Of a stretch of DNA of 64,000 nucleotides, positions 1 through 13,472 are shown in pieces; position 1 is the first letter of the stretch, and every line of letters starts with the position of its first letter. The translations under genes were made by a program, and so were the position numbers. Source of the DNA: Quillaja saponaria (taxonomy: Eukaryota; Streptophyta; Magnoliopsida; Fabales; Quillajaceae); assembly GCA_029379385.1 (NCBI GenBank), contig CM055612.1, positions 11,160,001 through 11,224,000 of the forward strand. Direction: 5' to 3'. The notes beneath the pieces are model-generated. The model searched no databases. It had not been told where the DNA came from and saw nothing but the letters and a program-made list of their open reading frames with translations.

Positions 1-689
1 AATACCCAACCTTACAATCCGATCCGGACTTTGACAAAGACTGCTCTTGAACAATGACCGAATTGCCTTCTTCCTCCATTATTCTCAAAATCCCAGTTCA
101 AATTTGAGAATTTTAAACTGACCCTTTCAACAAAACCATCGAATTTGGTCCGTGTGTTTAAAATTGTGAGCAGAGTATAAGAACAAATCCAAAGACCAAA
201 AAAATCTTCGTCCTCCAATGGTGTAAGACTAAGAATGGAAGATAGGATTGAATTTTTGGTGGGTTAGGGTTTTTAATTTTTTAGACTGAGCAGGAACCAG
301 CAGCAGATCCATCGGTAATTTTCCTTGGTTTTCTTCTGGGGTTTAAGAATATTAGAATTTGATTTGAACTACAGAAAGAAGGGGAAGTAAGCGCGCTTAC
401 AAAGGTTGTCGAGGTCATTCGGCTCGCACATTTGTAAATTTAGGTAAGAGAAGAAGATGCTCAAACGACGTGGGATTTTCAAATTCAAATAGGTTGGAGT
501 TGGAGGGACTTTTGTAATTTGGCCCCAAAGCTACGCCTTTGGAGTTTGGCCGCTTTTACGTTTTTCCCACGCGTTAGTGTATATATAGGTTTCAGCTACA
601 GCATGCACTCCTAGTTTTAATTCTGTCTATTGCCAAAGTCTTTTTAGCTATGAGCCGCATATTAGTAAAAAAATATAAAAACATATCAC
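1..689. other. Intergenic sequence, no supported gene
   Basis: I see no gene that I can support here. A reverse-strand open frame covers about 12-260, but it has no ATG start and resembles no family I know. It could be the leader or first exon of a gene lying to the left of the window. The stretch is less AT-rich than what follows. Confidence 0.3.
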
Positions 690-1086
690 TAGGAATGGTA
701 ATGAGCCGAGCCTAACTCGTAAATAGCTCATGAGCTACTCAGTTAAGAGCTCAGATTAAGCTCAGCTCAGTTTTTTAAACGAGCCGATCTTGAGCTTTAT
801 TTTGAAGCTCGTTTAGTAAAAAGAGCCGGAGCTCAATCTTTCTGAAGCTCGGCTCATAGTTAGCTCGTTTAATATTATTTAATAAATTTTTTATTATTTA
901 TATATACATTTATAATAAATCTATTTCTTTGCCTACAAATATTTTAAAAAAATTTCAAAAATATTCAAGAGCCCTTAATCCAGCCGAGCCGAGCTTGAAT
1001 ATTTGCTCGCGAGTTTTTAACAAGCTTAAGCTCACGAGCCTAGAGACGAGCCAAGCTCGGCTCGGCTCGGCTCGTTGACACCTCTA
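690..1086. mobile_element. hAT-type MITE, GAGCTCGGCTCG-rich
   Basis: This is a 397-bp non-coding element rich in GAGCCGAGC/GCTCGGCTC motifs. The left end reads TAGGAATGGTAATGAGCCGA. The right end, read in reverse complement, is TAGAGGTGTCAACGAGCCGA, so the termini form an imperfect inverted repeat. The flanks CATATCAC (682-689) and CATACTAC (1087-1094) match at 6 of 8 bases, as expected for an aged 8-bp hAT target duplication. A degenerate relative lies at 34260-34835. Confidence 0.65.
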
Positions 1087-1186
1087 CATACTACACTATC
1101 TTCTCTTTTTTTTTATGCTTCAGAATTATCTTTTTAGTTGTTATACAGTTTAGTATATTATATTATGAAATTAGTATATAATGTGG

Positions 1187-1690
1187 TAGGCATTCAGTTC
1201 GATTTAGTTTTTCAAGGTATAAGTAATCGAATTGAAATGTTGATTTCAATTAAATCAGGCTTTTAGTAAAAATTGACAACTGAAGTCAATTTGATTTGAA
1301 TTAAATCGTTTCGATTTTGATTAATTTATTGTTCATGGACCTATTTATTGGGCCTAAAATAAACATACCTATATACTTTTTTATTAAAAAAAAATTGAGA
1401 TTATTTTATTATTTGGCCCAAGGTTTTTTTTTTTTTTTTTTTTTTAAAACATGAATATATTATTGTGGCCAACAAAAATAACGTTCAAATTGATTTTATT
1501 TTTTTTTAACATAAATATAATTTTGGTTCGGTTTGGTTTGGTTTGGTTTGGTTAGGTTAAAATAGAAAGAAATAGAAACCGAACCGATAATTTTAATTTC
1601 AATTAATTAAAAACAAAACATAAATTTTATCAAAAAATAACCAAACCAAACAAAAAAAAAAGAGCTTTAGTTCAGTTTTTCGATTATTGC
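1187..1690. repeat. GGTTTGGTTCGG-type dispersed repeat
   Basis: Simple AT-rich sequence with TTCGATTT/AATCGAAT motifs and a run of GGTTTGGTTTGGTT units near 1525-1555. Complementary AACCGAACCGA and CCAAACCAAAC motifs appear around 1577-1650, so the stretch can fold back on itself. This type of repeat is common between plant genes and is probably MITE-derived. A similar stretch lies near 41960-42180. Exact ends were not found. Confidence 0.4.
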
Positions 1691-1833
1691 TGAATTATTT
1701 CCATTCGTATAATGTTAGAAATTTTTAAAGAATTTACTGAAGCCTGTATATGTCAAATTAATTGTAAATGAAGAAAGTTAATATGAGAAATTAATAATAG
1801 ATAAATTATAGTATATGTGTATCTATATCTATA

Positions 1834-3077
1834 TCTATACCATATATAAAAGTGGTTTAACGACAAAATCTTTTGATTTCTTTAAATACCCTTATAAGCT
1901 TTTATAATTTATAGTTATAATTAGTTGTTATTTTGCTACAAGTAAATTATTATTTTTTTTTTCCTTTTCTTCTCCATTTTTTAATATTAGTAGGATTGTA
2001 ATTGTTTTATGACTATTAATTTCTTTTTTACTAATTCTTTTTTAATCTTAACAAAATTGACTTTATCAATTTTTTTTGTTTAATAAGTTCCTAATAATCA
2101 TAATTTTTTAAGTTCTTATCACATTTATGAATTAAAAGAAATATTATTTGTGTTTTCATGGTTATAATATTATTGTTTTAACTTTTAATTAATAATTTTT
2201 TCTCCAATAATCATATGTCAATAGTAGTTAAGATTGAATTTTTCTATTTTCTTGACTCAATAAGTTTCTAATAATTATAATATTTTTTAGTTTTTCTCAA
2301 ATTTATGAATTAATTTTTTTCAAATACTATGAATTAAAAAAAATTAATAGTATAGTTTCCATAATTATAATATTATTGTTTTAACTTTTAATTCTTCTCT
2401 CATATTGAGAATTAAAAAAATTGTATAAATTTATGAATTTTTAAAAAATTCATGTATTTGTTTGTGAATATAAAAGTAGTTTAGTAGAAGAATTTTTTTT
2501 TTTTTTAATACCCTTAATTATGAGTTTTTATCATAATATAAATACTTATTTTGCTTCAAATAGATTATTTACTTTATTTTATTTTTTACTTCTTTTCTAA
2601 TTTTTTTTCCATTTTAAAATTAATAGATTTATAATTATTTTTATGAATTGATATTTTTTTTTTGTTCTAATTCTTTTTAATATAAATAAATCTATAATTT
2701 GTCAATAACTATATATTAATAATAATGAAGATTGAATTTCTCAATTTTTTTATTTAATAAATTAAAAATAACTATAATATTATAAATTAATTTTTTTGAA
2801 ATGCTATGAATTAAAATAAATATTAAGAGTATAATTTTTATGATTAAAATACTATTGTTATAATTTTTCTTCCATCTTTAAAATTTTAAATTAAAGTTAT
2901 ATGTATATATTATGAATTAATTTTTTTAATGAATTTACATATTTGTTTAATGTCATTAACATGGAGTATTATTTTTTATTATGTATAATTTCTTGATATG
3001 TATAACTATTGTTGATGAACATTTATGAATATATGATAAACACGATTTACACGCAATGCGTATGCCAAGTAAGTTAG
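1834..3077 (+). mobile_element. Helitron-like non-autonomous element
   Basis: The element starts with TC (TCTATACCATATATAAAAG) after an A. It ends with a short hairpin (ACGCA-A-TGCGT, 3051-3061) followed 16 bases later by TTAG and then T. This is close to the Helitron pattern of 5' TC, a 3' hairpin, CTRR, and insertion between A and T. No Rep/helicase coding is present. The inside holds two diverged copies of a ~600-bp unit, at about 1850-2460 and 2465-2960. Both open with a GTTTA-N-AG motif and a TTTAATACCCTTA-like block. The assignment rests on the ends only. Confidence 0.4.
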
Positions 3078-3827
3078 TATACATAAACATATATTAGAAA
3101 AAAATAAAGTGAACAAAATTCATTGGCCAGTGATTGGTGGCAACCATAATACTTTTTTTTTTTTGGTAATGAATTGAAATGTTTAAATTCAAGTCATGTC
3201 TCTCTGTTTTAAAACAAAAAGTCATTTTTCTCGATTTAAAACATGTTATACCTGTTTGATTTAAAGCATGTTATGTCTTTTGATTTAAAAACAGAAGGCT
3301 ATGCTTTTTGGTTTTAAGACAAAACATTATGTATGATGATTTAGATCAAATATTTTTCTAAAAATATAACTACTAATTAGAATTATATCTTGTTGAAACT
3401 ATACATTCTTTCGCATGTAACCTATTGGGATTCTATAAATACCAAACAAGTTTTCCATATATATTGATACTTTTTTAAAACAATTTTATAAGTATTTCTT
3501 TTTCTAATTTCACTCCCAGCCTCTTAGTTTTATTTATTTTCTATATATATATTATGTCATGCAACTAGTATGTAGAAAGTGCATGTATGTTTTATCTTAA
3601 GAGATAAGTTCGTTGTAACTCCAGTATAGAAATACAAATATTGTCTTAAGAATAAATTGAGCATCTTCCAATTCAAACGTAAAGATTGATTTTCCATTAT
3701 TATTGTTATATTTTTTCTAACATGTAACTCGTATAAATGCGTATATTTTAATTTGTTTAAATATTGTAACATAATAGTATTTAATTAAACATTAAATATA
3801 CAAAATTTCACATATACGCTTTTCAAA
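3078..3827. other. AT-rich intergenic sequence
   Basis: No gene seen. Bases 3190-3330 contain several loose copies of a GATTTAAAACATGTTATG-like unit, which looks like a degenerate short tandem repeat. Confidence 0.4.
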
Positions 3828-4237
3828 TAGGAATGATAATTTCAGTCCACCCTGCATGTATCCTACCCGTCTTGCCCTAACAGGTAAAGAAAATACCCTA
3901 GTGGATAAGGGGCAAGTAAGAGTATAAAGTTCAACACCTACTGCAGGTACGAAGCGAGTACGGAATTTTAGTTAAAACTCGTAGGGTACCCATCTAGCCC
4001 TAAACTCTTATTATACATATTTTTATTATTTATATTTATAAAAAAAATTAGAAATAAAATAGGCTAATTATTTTATTTGAATGTGAAAATAATTGATTAG
4101 ATGATTAAGTTATGCTTTTCCTGCAACCTAGTACCCTTCTACCCTTGATCGAGTATAAACAATGGGTAATGGAGGATGAACAGGGTACATATTTGACCAC
4201 ACCCACCTTATTGACACTCCCCCTATTAACATTCCTA
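3828..4237. mobile_element. hAT-type MITE
   Basis: A 410-bp element with left end TAGGAATGATAAT and right end (reverse complement) TAGGAATGTTAAT, nearly the same terminus as the MITE at 690-1086. The 8-bp flanks TTTTCAAA (3820-3827) and ATTGCAAA (4238-4245) match at 6 of 8 bases. The inside has GGGTA/TACCC-rich arms and an AT-rich centre and codes for nothing. Confidence 0.6.
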
Positions 4238-4335
4238 ATTGCAAATAGTTAAAAAGGGTGCAAAATATCATAAACATAGATAAGGTCTTAAAATAGTAGG
4301 CATAAAGATGAATTAGCAATAGTTTGGCGAGAAGA

Positions 4336-7300
4336 TGTCACGATCCAAAACTCAAGTCATGGACCGGTGTAAGATCCATGATAAGTCAAGGCTCACCATG
4401 GGTCAAGCTAGCCTTAATTTAATAACAAAATACAAGAAATAGACAACTCAATATTCAATAAAAAAAAATAGATAACTACTTTTCCAGAATCTATAGTGTA
4501 ACTAGTGAAGCATTACGTCTAAAGAATTTAAAAAGTACCAAATTCCAGTGAACACTCCCAAGACTCCAAATAATAATACATTCAAATCAGTATCTGCAAA
4601 GTAGAAAAGATAGTGGAATGAGCTTTAATAAGCTCAATGAGTTGGCAAGTACAACATATGGTCCAGAACAAACAAATGCACGAATAAAAGATTTAAAACT
4701 TGATATGTATATTTAACAAATGATGCATCTCATAAAACCTTTCATAGTTTATAAGAATTAGTTTCAAGAAATATCCCTTATCACATTTTCAAAATAGAAT
4801 AGCTAGCAAAGTTTTCTTCGAATATCAACTTTCACAAAATTCACAAGTTTATTTTATTTTAAAAATCCCTAGTATAGTGCCGAGAGTACCAAACCTCAAT
4901 CACTTAAGAAGTTATCCTTTAACATTCAATTTTCTAAGCGAACCTTAAATTGTTACCTCAAGGTCAAATTGATCATAGTTAAATCTTATGAAACTAATGA
5001 AATCTTAAAAGTACATAACTGAAAACCTCAAAGTAAAGTCACAATCAACTTAACGGTCATTATAAAAGAAAAATGTCCAAACATACATAATTATTGGAAA
5101 CTAAAGGTAACAAGATAAAACCCTTAGATCTAATACTAAAATCTAGATCCCATAATTGAAGATGATATCAGAAAACAAACCTTCATGATCACTTAATACA
5201 TCTCGTAAGCCACCACTTTTACCCGTAACATTCTATATAAGATCATATGCCTATTACTCTAACCAAATTTCATAAGCCTAAACTTGTATTACTAGCTAAT
5301 GATTCCAAAAAAGAGACCACTACTAAAATTCAAACCTATATTATTAATTAAACCTCTAAAATCCAAGAACAAAACCTCAATCTAAAGTTCTAAATTCCAC
5401 CATTAAGTTCCACCCACCTAAATGAATAACTAACATGATATTATTGAATCTCAAAAGATTAACAACCTTAATACTTTTACCTAACTAACTCAAATTTAAA
5501 TCCATAGATATCTTGAATTGCATCACATAACCAAGAAGTTACCCCATCCACTAGCATTAACCAAGTAATCTAAAATTTTATCAAATTAATTGACATCAAT
5601 CCATTGGTCTGCAAATTAACTCACACTTTAAGACAAGTTTTCACTAAGAACAACACCCACTAAAATGAATTAATCAACAACGAAAATTCAAGGAAAATAT
5701 CAACTTGAAAACTGAAGTGACTTCTTATCAAAACCAACCCAAAAATCCTCACAAAAAAAGAATTCAAAAGAACATTATTTTCTAGTAATCCACCTGAGAA
5801 CTCAAGCCTAATAGATTATAATCAATATGCAACACCAATTCAGATATAAGAAGAATCCATCCAAATTGCATTATTCACATACAACCCCATTAGATAACAA
5901 GGCTAAACAATCAAAGGTACTCATGCACCATACTTGTTTTACAAAATTACTTCACAATTTTTCAAAAGCCTTCATTCTTTCTTGTTGGTCAAAACGTTAG
6001 ATAAATTTTGAATAAAAGCATAAACTAACATTCTAAAAGAATAATACCAATCATTAATACTCACTTCACGTATCTGGCTTATTTACTAAGCAAAATATAA
6101 ACCAATATATATTAAATCTCTTATAATAAATAAACACATAACTCATCAAAAGTAAAACAAGTTAACCAAAAATCTTTTGCATTACATAAACAATTAATTA
6201 TATAAAAATGACATGATAGCATAACAAAATAGTTTAAAGTACTAGAATAATTCTTTTTAAACTCGTGAATAATTTAAAAGCAATAAACAAAATAACGTGT
6301 TTTGTAGTATATCTTATTTAAAATAATCTTTTATTAAACTAAAGGTGAAAGTTGTCACACCCCTTATGAGACATGACTAGCTGGAGGATTGGATAACCAA
6401 ACCTACCTAACCCTGACTTTACCATTATTAAACGCACATGACTCTCAAAATAATTATATTTAAAATCAAGAAAAATCTTTACTTACGTAAATTTAGAACA
6501 TAAACTTGTTACTAAATATATGTTATTTTCCAAGCCAAAGCACAATAACTACAAAATTACACATAGACAATATAGTCAAGGAGCTCTGCTCCATTTCCCA
6601 TTATAGTAACAATTAGCCAAACTATAATACAACATAAGACCAGACACCCACAGCTCTAGTGTGACTGTAAATTTTCACCATTTTTACTTCAAGATTGAGA
6701 TTTCGAAGAATTACCTTGCCTTTACATCCTCGAAAAAGCCCATTATCAGTAACAGCTGATCTCGAGATCCTGCTTACTAAAAAACATAATCACAGAAGAA
6801 GGGTCCGTGAGTGGAAATCATACCCAAAGGGTACTAGCATCATTCAACACAAGTTTACAACATATATAGTCACTTAGCATCACATGACAATGTTCATGTC
6901 TCCATTCAAAATTATACGTACACGTTGGCATTCGTCATAAGTTCATAACTCACATGATTCATAGGCTCACAAATTAATCAAAGCAATGATAACATACAAA
7001 GCAAACAAAGGGCCAACGAGTAACTCAGCCCCACACAACAGTTTCACCCTCCTTCTAGGCATTTACTCACCCACACAATAATTTAATCTCCGTACATAAT
7101 CCATCCCACCGAGGCTGAACACTCACATAAATTTTTTATTTTTTTTTTAGAATTAGAATATTTCAAGGATTTCAAATCAGAATCTCCTAGGTTCACCTGG
7201 ATTTTTAGTTTCGGAGAAAAAAACTATTTTTCATAATAAAAAATCTAACTTTGTTAGCCCTTATCAACCACAACCAATATCAAATAAATGTAATTCAAAT

Positions 7301-10300
7301 AAATCACTTAAATACTGTAATTGGTCATTTCCCATATATCATGTATAGTCAAATGCACATATGATTACACATAATAATCTAGCCCCTAAAGGCAACAATT
7401 AACCACTCACTCATAATCCAATTTCATTCATCACTCACACTTGCGTCCATGCATCTTATCAGATCCACATTAGAATTTGAAACTGGAATTCATATTCCCA
7501 AATAATACTTAGTTTATAAACTGTGATTGTTATAATCTTAATTACTAAGCTTCTATCTCAACTTGTATAGGTTTCTTTATGAAAGTTTTCTATTAAGCTA
7601 TTACATGTCAAGTAGTATGAATTATACTTTAATGTGATAAGGTTAATAATGAAGAAACATTTTAAATGTCTTGACAATGCATAGGGTAGAAAAAACCATT
7701 AGAAAAGATATAAAACACTTAGTAAGTTCGAGATGTTGAAACTGTCCAAACTTGGGGTTTGGACCAGTGTCCACTTTAACGGTCATATTTTTATTTAGAA
7801 ATTTCCAAATCTAGTTTCATAAAATTTATAAAATACTAGACACATGTAGATTTATAATGGTATATCATTTACAATTTTTAGATTTGTGTATTAATACAGT
7901 TTATTCTTTGAAGTTGCATCAAATTCTATAAAACGTAGGAATTTTGACAACTTTGACCTTATCTTAGTTAATTGAACATAACTTTCTCTAGGAAAAATAA
8001 AATCCAATTCCGTTTGTTGGGTTTATTAATAGACAAGTATATATATCTTTATTATTTTGAAACTTTTCCTAAAATCTTTCATTAACCCACTCAAATTCTT
8101 ACATGAACTAAAAATAGGGCACTACGAATCCTGCCTGACCTAGCCAGAGTCTAACAGCTATAACTCACAACTTACTTGAAACCAAGCTACAAAATTTTGT
8201 AGAAAACATTTTAAGACTATACAATACGTTTTATCCTTCTTAACTCTTAATTTAATTCTGCTTCGAAGATACTCGAAATACCAAATTTTTTTCTACCCAC
8301 GAAATCTACCCCTGCACCCTTCAAAACCACTTAACTCTCATTTGTTCATATCATTACTCACCAAAAGCTTCAATTTAGATGCCCACTAATTGGAAACCCA
8401 CGGTTAGGTTGATAAAAAAAGAGGAAAGGATAACAAGGCTCCTAATTAATTCAAGCCTTTTATTTCCAATAATTAATTACAACTATTGTATGTATTTCTT
8501 GTTCTAACCTTTGTTTACATTACCAATTCTTACCAGCACTCTAAGTATATGTTTAATTAAAAGGATTCCTAGCTGGCTTATTTATTCAAGACTCACAGAT
8601 TAGAGAGTTTTATGTATACTCTTATTGTTTGCCATGGACTAGCTTAACCAAAAGTCCCACCATTCCATTTCTTATTAACCAAGTAGGAATAAGGAAAACA
8701 TAATAGAGTTGATGCCCCAAAACAGGGGACAACAACCTTAAACAGAAATTAATACTTACTTTGGCGATTAAACACCCTAAGTTGGAGCTGTTAACACCAC
8801 ACCTTTAACATAACTCCCCCACACCTATGAATTGTTTTGAAACGTGAATCCAGCTGCTACCATAAAACCAGACAACTTCACCCCTCTACACGGCCAAAAC
8901 CAGAAGGTATCCTACTTGGTTGTAAAGGCGGATAGCAACTGGAGATTTTTGGAGCTTGAATAGGCAATGAACACGGCAAGAAGTAGAGGCAAGTTAGCTG
9001 TTATGGAGGTGACTGTCATGAAGGGCTACACGGCCACAACAAAGGAAGAAGCTCGGTGAGCAAGAAAAGGGAGAGAAAGGGTGGTGGAAGTGTAAAATCT
9101 GGCCAAGAAAAATAAATAAACAAAGAAATGATATAGCATAAAATATTCAAGTCAAAAGAGTAAAAAATTAAAGCATGTGGTGGATATGAAATGTTGTAAC
9201 GTGTCTATATATATATATATATTTTTTTTCCAATTTCCTTTTTTTACTTATATATTTGTTATACACATAAATAAAATGACACATGTAATTTCTTCTTCTT
9301 TTTTTTTCTTCTTTTTTTTAACCAATGGTATAGTGAAAAATTAATTTCTTAATTCCATATATATATGTATATATATATGGACAAGTGTCCTTTTTCTATT
9401 AATTCTAATTTGAGAAAATTTTATTCACTTAGTTACACAAGTTACATGCAAACATTTTAAAGTGTATATTAAACTATCGGGTTATGAGGGTTGTAACAAA
9501 AGCATTCCTTGAAATTCTGATTTTAGAAAACAATTATAAAACATTAAGCAAAATTTCATAACGAACCAATGGGCATATGACCCAGAGTTTAGCATCACCC
9601 TACTGACTAGGCATCCAATTCCACATCAATTTTATCATATCCAAACAAATTCAATCCACGTGCTTAGCCTAGCATGGGGATAGCATCACCCTTGCTAGCT
9701 AAGATCGAACCAAGGTGCATCAAGGCTAACAACACCACTGTTAGCTACGATATTCTGACAAGGTTTCCTCTAAAAAAACAAGTTCCATCAAACCAAATTA
9801 TCTCTTCTCATAAAACCATAAAAGATGCATTTGAAAATATTTTATTCCAAACTAAATATCAAACGCCACAATACAAGTGAGTTGTATCTTCTAATATAAT
9901 CACTTTCCAAGACAAAATGAACAAGTTTGTAAAATACTATGTATTCTCAAATCATTTCCTCTTAATTTTTTTCATAGATAACTCAACTAGAAAAGTTCAA
10001 AACAATAAAGTTCAAATCCATTATATAATCAAAATCATTTCATCAAAATTTCTCGTAGACAAACCCTATTCATAAACAAAACATTCAATTTCACAAATCG
10101 GCTTATGATAATTTCTTTAAACAAAAAAAATACCAATTTTTCATTGTAAACATAAATTTTATATATATGTAGTTATGTCTTAATAATTTATTTCAAATCA
10201 AACATCAAATCCCACACTAAAAATGGGTAATAACTATGAACATAATCATTTCTCTATATTTTAAAGAAAATATACAAAGTCAAAGAAAAATTCATATCAC

Positions 10301-11655
10301 ATTACATTTTCAAATAGTTTCATAACTATGTTTTCACATACCTAACCATTTACATCAAATAATCATAAATTAATCATTTCATATCAAGTTTTCAAAGTCA
10401 CCAAATCACTTTTCAAATCATCATAATTTATTATAATTATGTTTAAAGTACGAAACAAAATGAAAACATTGTCTATTCCCGAAACTATGGTTAGAATAAA
10501 ATTCTTCAATATTAAAGAAAATTAAATTAATCAACAACTAGTTTCATACCATATCTAAAATTCATTCAAGTCTGAAATCATGCCGAAAGTTTCTAAATCA
10601 TGCCACATGTTGTAATTACCACTCATCTTGACATTTAGAATCAAATTGGTGTCAATCTGATTTCATCCGAGACACAATCAAACATGGAGTCAATTCAAAT
10701 ATCCTGTAAAGAATCAATCCATAAGAGTAGTATCCAAAGAAAGTAGATTACGAACCAACTCAAGAAATTAAAAGAAAGATCACTAATGTAACAACTAGGA
10801 CTGGATTTAGCATAGCTAAGTAAGTTCACAAAATCATATAAAAGAAAATAGGAAATTTGGATCAAGATATTATGATGACTTACTAAAATATATATTGGTG
10901 AGGAAGATGTGCAAATTGGTTTCTTTTAGAATACACAAGAAAATTGTACAAATAAATGAATAAATTTCTCACGAGAATGACAAAAATTAAAGAGGTGTTT
11001 TATAAGGAAGGAGAAAATGAAAATAAACCAAGCTTGCGTCTATTTTGGCCATGCTCTTTCTGGGCCACATGTAGAGTGGGAAACAAATCTCATTGAAAAG
11101 CCATGGCTTAAAATCCCACAAATAAAATAATAGAGATGAAGTTTGACCCATTATTGCAAATGATGTTGATGACAATTGAGTGGGTGAGGAAAGCAAGTAA
11201 GGATGACAAAGTGGAAAGTGTAGGAAGAAGAATGGGCTTGTTGCATGAGAAGAGAATGAGAAAGACAAAACGTGAGAGTATCTTGGCCAAAGGAAGGAAG
11301 GAGCGTGTTATGGATAAGATTAGTGCCATTTGTCAAATTTTTTGTGGTGTGTGTACAAGATATTTTGTAAAACTTTGAAGTTGTAAAAGAGGCCCACTAT
11401 CTTATTATTTTATCACAATTGATACTAATAAATAATACTTTTTTCTTAAATTCTTGACAAACTAATATATTTTATATATAAAAATAATTATTTTGTAAAT
11501 AATAGTATCATAAATACATAATAAAATAATTTTATTTACTAGAAAAAATTTAAATATATTTTAGAAACTCACTAAAATTATCAAATAGGTTTGTAGTTCC
11601 ACGATAAAACCCAAACCCATTATTTAGTCAACATATAAATTTATGGGTCATCACA
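4336..11655 (-). mobile_element. Solo-LTR-like element A (gypsy type), interrupted
   Basis: In reverse orientation the element begins TGTGATGACCC and ends GGATCGTGACA, following the TG...CA rule for LTRs. It is flanked by a perfect 5-bp duplication, GAAGA at 4331-4335 and 11656-11660. Without the inner element at 6353-9498 it is ~4.17 kb. I find no gag-pol coding, primer-binding site or second LTR, so a solo LTR left by recombination is the simplest reading. A large non-coding retroelement derivative is possible. The GTGACGACCC-like termini resemble Ty3/gypsy LTRs of plants, by inference. Short open frames inside (for example 9674-9880 and 10987-11378) look accidental. Confidence 0.75.
6353..9498 (-). 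mobile_element. Solo-LTR-like element B nested in A
   Basis: In reverse orientation it runs from TGTTACAACCC (9498) to GGGGTGTGACA (6353), ~3.15 kb. The flanks AAAGT (6348-6352) and AAAGC (9499-9503) match at 4 of 5 bases, which fits an aged LTR target duplication. It lies inside element A and is therefore the younger insertion. It is clearly related to element C. For example, the block around 6990-7110 matches 29390-29480 on the other strand, sharing GGTGGGATGGATTRTGTACG, GTAAATGCC and GTGYGGGGCTGAGTTA. No coding capacity was seen. Confidence 0.75.
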
Positions 11656-12860
11656 GAAGAGATAAGTGATTTGCGTTTACGTTATTCCTTACTGTTTGGC
11701 GAGGGAGCAAAGAAAAGAAACAGCCCCTCCACTTTGGCGAGGAAGTCTTTCCCTCACCATTTTTGGCGAGGAGAAAATGACATAGAATTTGTCAATCTTC
11801 CGCCATTTAACAACTTGATTTTGATGAAGGAGCCATGTTCTTGCAAAATTATCAATATTCCTTCGCCATTCGATTTGATGAGTAAGTGGCGAGGGGACAG
11901 AGAGGTCATGTGTATCTCACCAAACTATGATTTTCTTGTAGCGTTTCCTAGATGTGGGCATCTTTGGAATCTCAAATCCACCCCCTCCTCGCTCACCATC
12001 TTCTGTCTCCATACTCTCCGAAACTAGCATCTTTTTTTATAGATGTTTGGTTGAGATTTCGTGGAGTTTGAGGACAATTAAAGACAAGTGAGGAAGGAGG
12101 TTCAAAGAAATTTATATCCCCTGTTTGGCTAATGAGAAAGAGAAGGAAAATTAAGAAAAAAATTTGATTTAGGTTGCATTGAAAAATTATTTATACTACT
12201 ATGCAATGCTTCTCTGTTATTATTATTATTATTTTATTTTATTGTTGAGCAGGGAACATCGTGAAGTGTTCTTCAATTTCTTAATTGACCATGGCTATAA
12301 CGCATATTGTTGTTGTTGTTTTAAAGAATTTTTAATATAGTTTTCATCTTTTCTAAGAATAAAAGTTGATATATATCTAAAGATTTTTCAAATGTCACAT
12401 GGCAAATTTCTACTTGTTCCTTATAACATATAGCAAGCAACGTCAGGATTATTTGCCACATCATCACATCATTATACATGGCATGCTCATTTAATTGAAC
12501 TTAGACAAAATGTAATGGTATGTTGATTTTTTAAACTATAAATATGATATTTAAAGTATAGGGACTAAAATGTAATTTATCCAAATTTCTAATTAGGAGT
12601 TATTTATACCAAAGCAAACAATTAGCTAGCCAAACAAAAAGACTACTTATCGAAGGGAAGAGATTAAAGCACAATAATTCTCTCTCTTCACTCTTTCCCT
12701 ACTCTTTTTCACTTCTCTCTCTAAAAATTATTTGATTAATTTGAGCATTTTTTTTTTGTTTTTTCTTTTTATAAATAAAATAAGAGGGTAGATAGGAGCT
12801 ACACCAACCCGAGTAGAGCGCAATTGGATGCTTACCTACCCCAGGGGTATCCTAAGTATT
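11656..12860. other. Unassigned stretch with GGCGAG motifs
   Basis: A 118-codon open frame occurs at 11671-12027 (+). It resembles no family I know and has no clear coding character. The motif TTTGGCGAG recurs at about 4325 (the other side of element A), 11696 and 11763, with GGCGAGG again near 11887. This suggests an older repeat into which element A inserted. The rest is AT-rich with no gene seen. Confidence 0.3.
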
Positions 12861-12861
12861 T

Positions 12862-13072
12862 TTCATTTTTTCCTTTTCTTGTTGAATACAAATAATATGC
12901 AAAGAATTACGAAACATGTCCTTTTTTTTCATTTTACCTTGCTATAATTTATGAACAAATTAAGTTTTAATACCAACAATTAGACCCCTAAAATCAGAGT
13001 AACCAACAATTTTTTTTTTCCTTTTATAAAAATGAAAGAGAATTTATTAATTAAGTTATATTTATAAATTTT
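12862..13072. repeat. Direct repeat, copy 1
   Basis: A block of about 210 bp beginning near TTTTCCTTTTCTTGTTGAAT and running through GCAAAGAATTACGAAAC, TTGCTATAATTTATGAAC and TTAGACCCCTAAAATCA. It returns 611 bp downstream at about 90% identity by eye. No coding sequence is seen. Confidence 0.7.
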
Positions 13073-13472
13073 GATAGAATTTTATTACAAAGTTTCTAAG
13101 CAATATTAGCATTAAGTGTGTGATGAAAATCCATGTGGAGCTGCAAGCATTGTCATTATACATGAAGTGAAGGAAGATGAACAAAAGAAAGATGGATTGC
13201 AAGGAGATTATGAATCCATAATCTTGAATTTCAATTTAGAGCACAATGGATTCAATGTTATTGCCAAAGTCAATTTTTTTATATAGGGGTAGTAAATATA
13301 AATATAAGGAAATTCTATATTTATATCCAGGTAGAAAGTATGAGATCTTTTTTATTTAAATATTTAGTAGTGTGAGAAAATAATAATTTTTTTTTTTTCC
13401 ATATTATCCTTTTAAAGAGCTTATCTTCCCAAATAATTTAGTGCTCACCAAAAACGTGTATAAAGTGCTAGT

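Noticed and set aside
12..218. Reverse-strand gene at the left edge
   Set aside because: No ATG, no family resemblance; only a possible leader of a gene outside the window.
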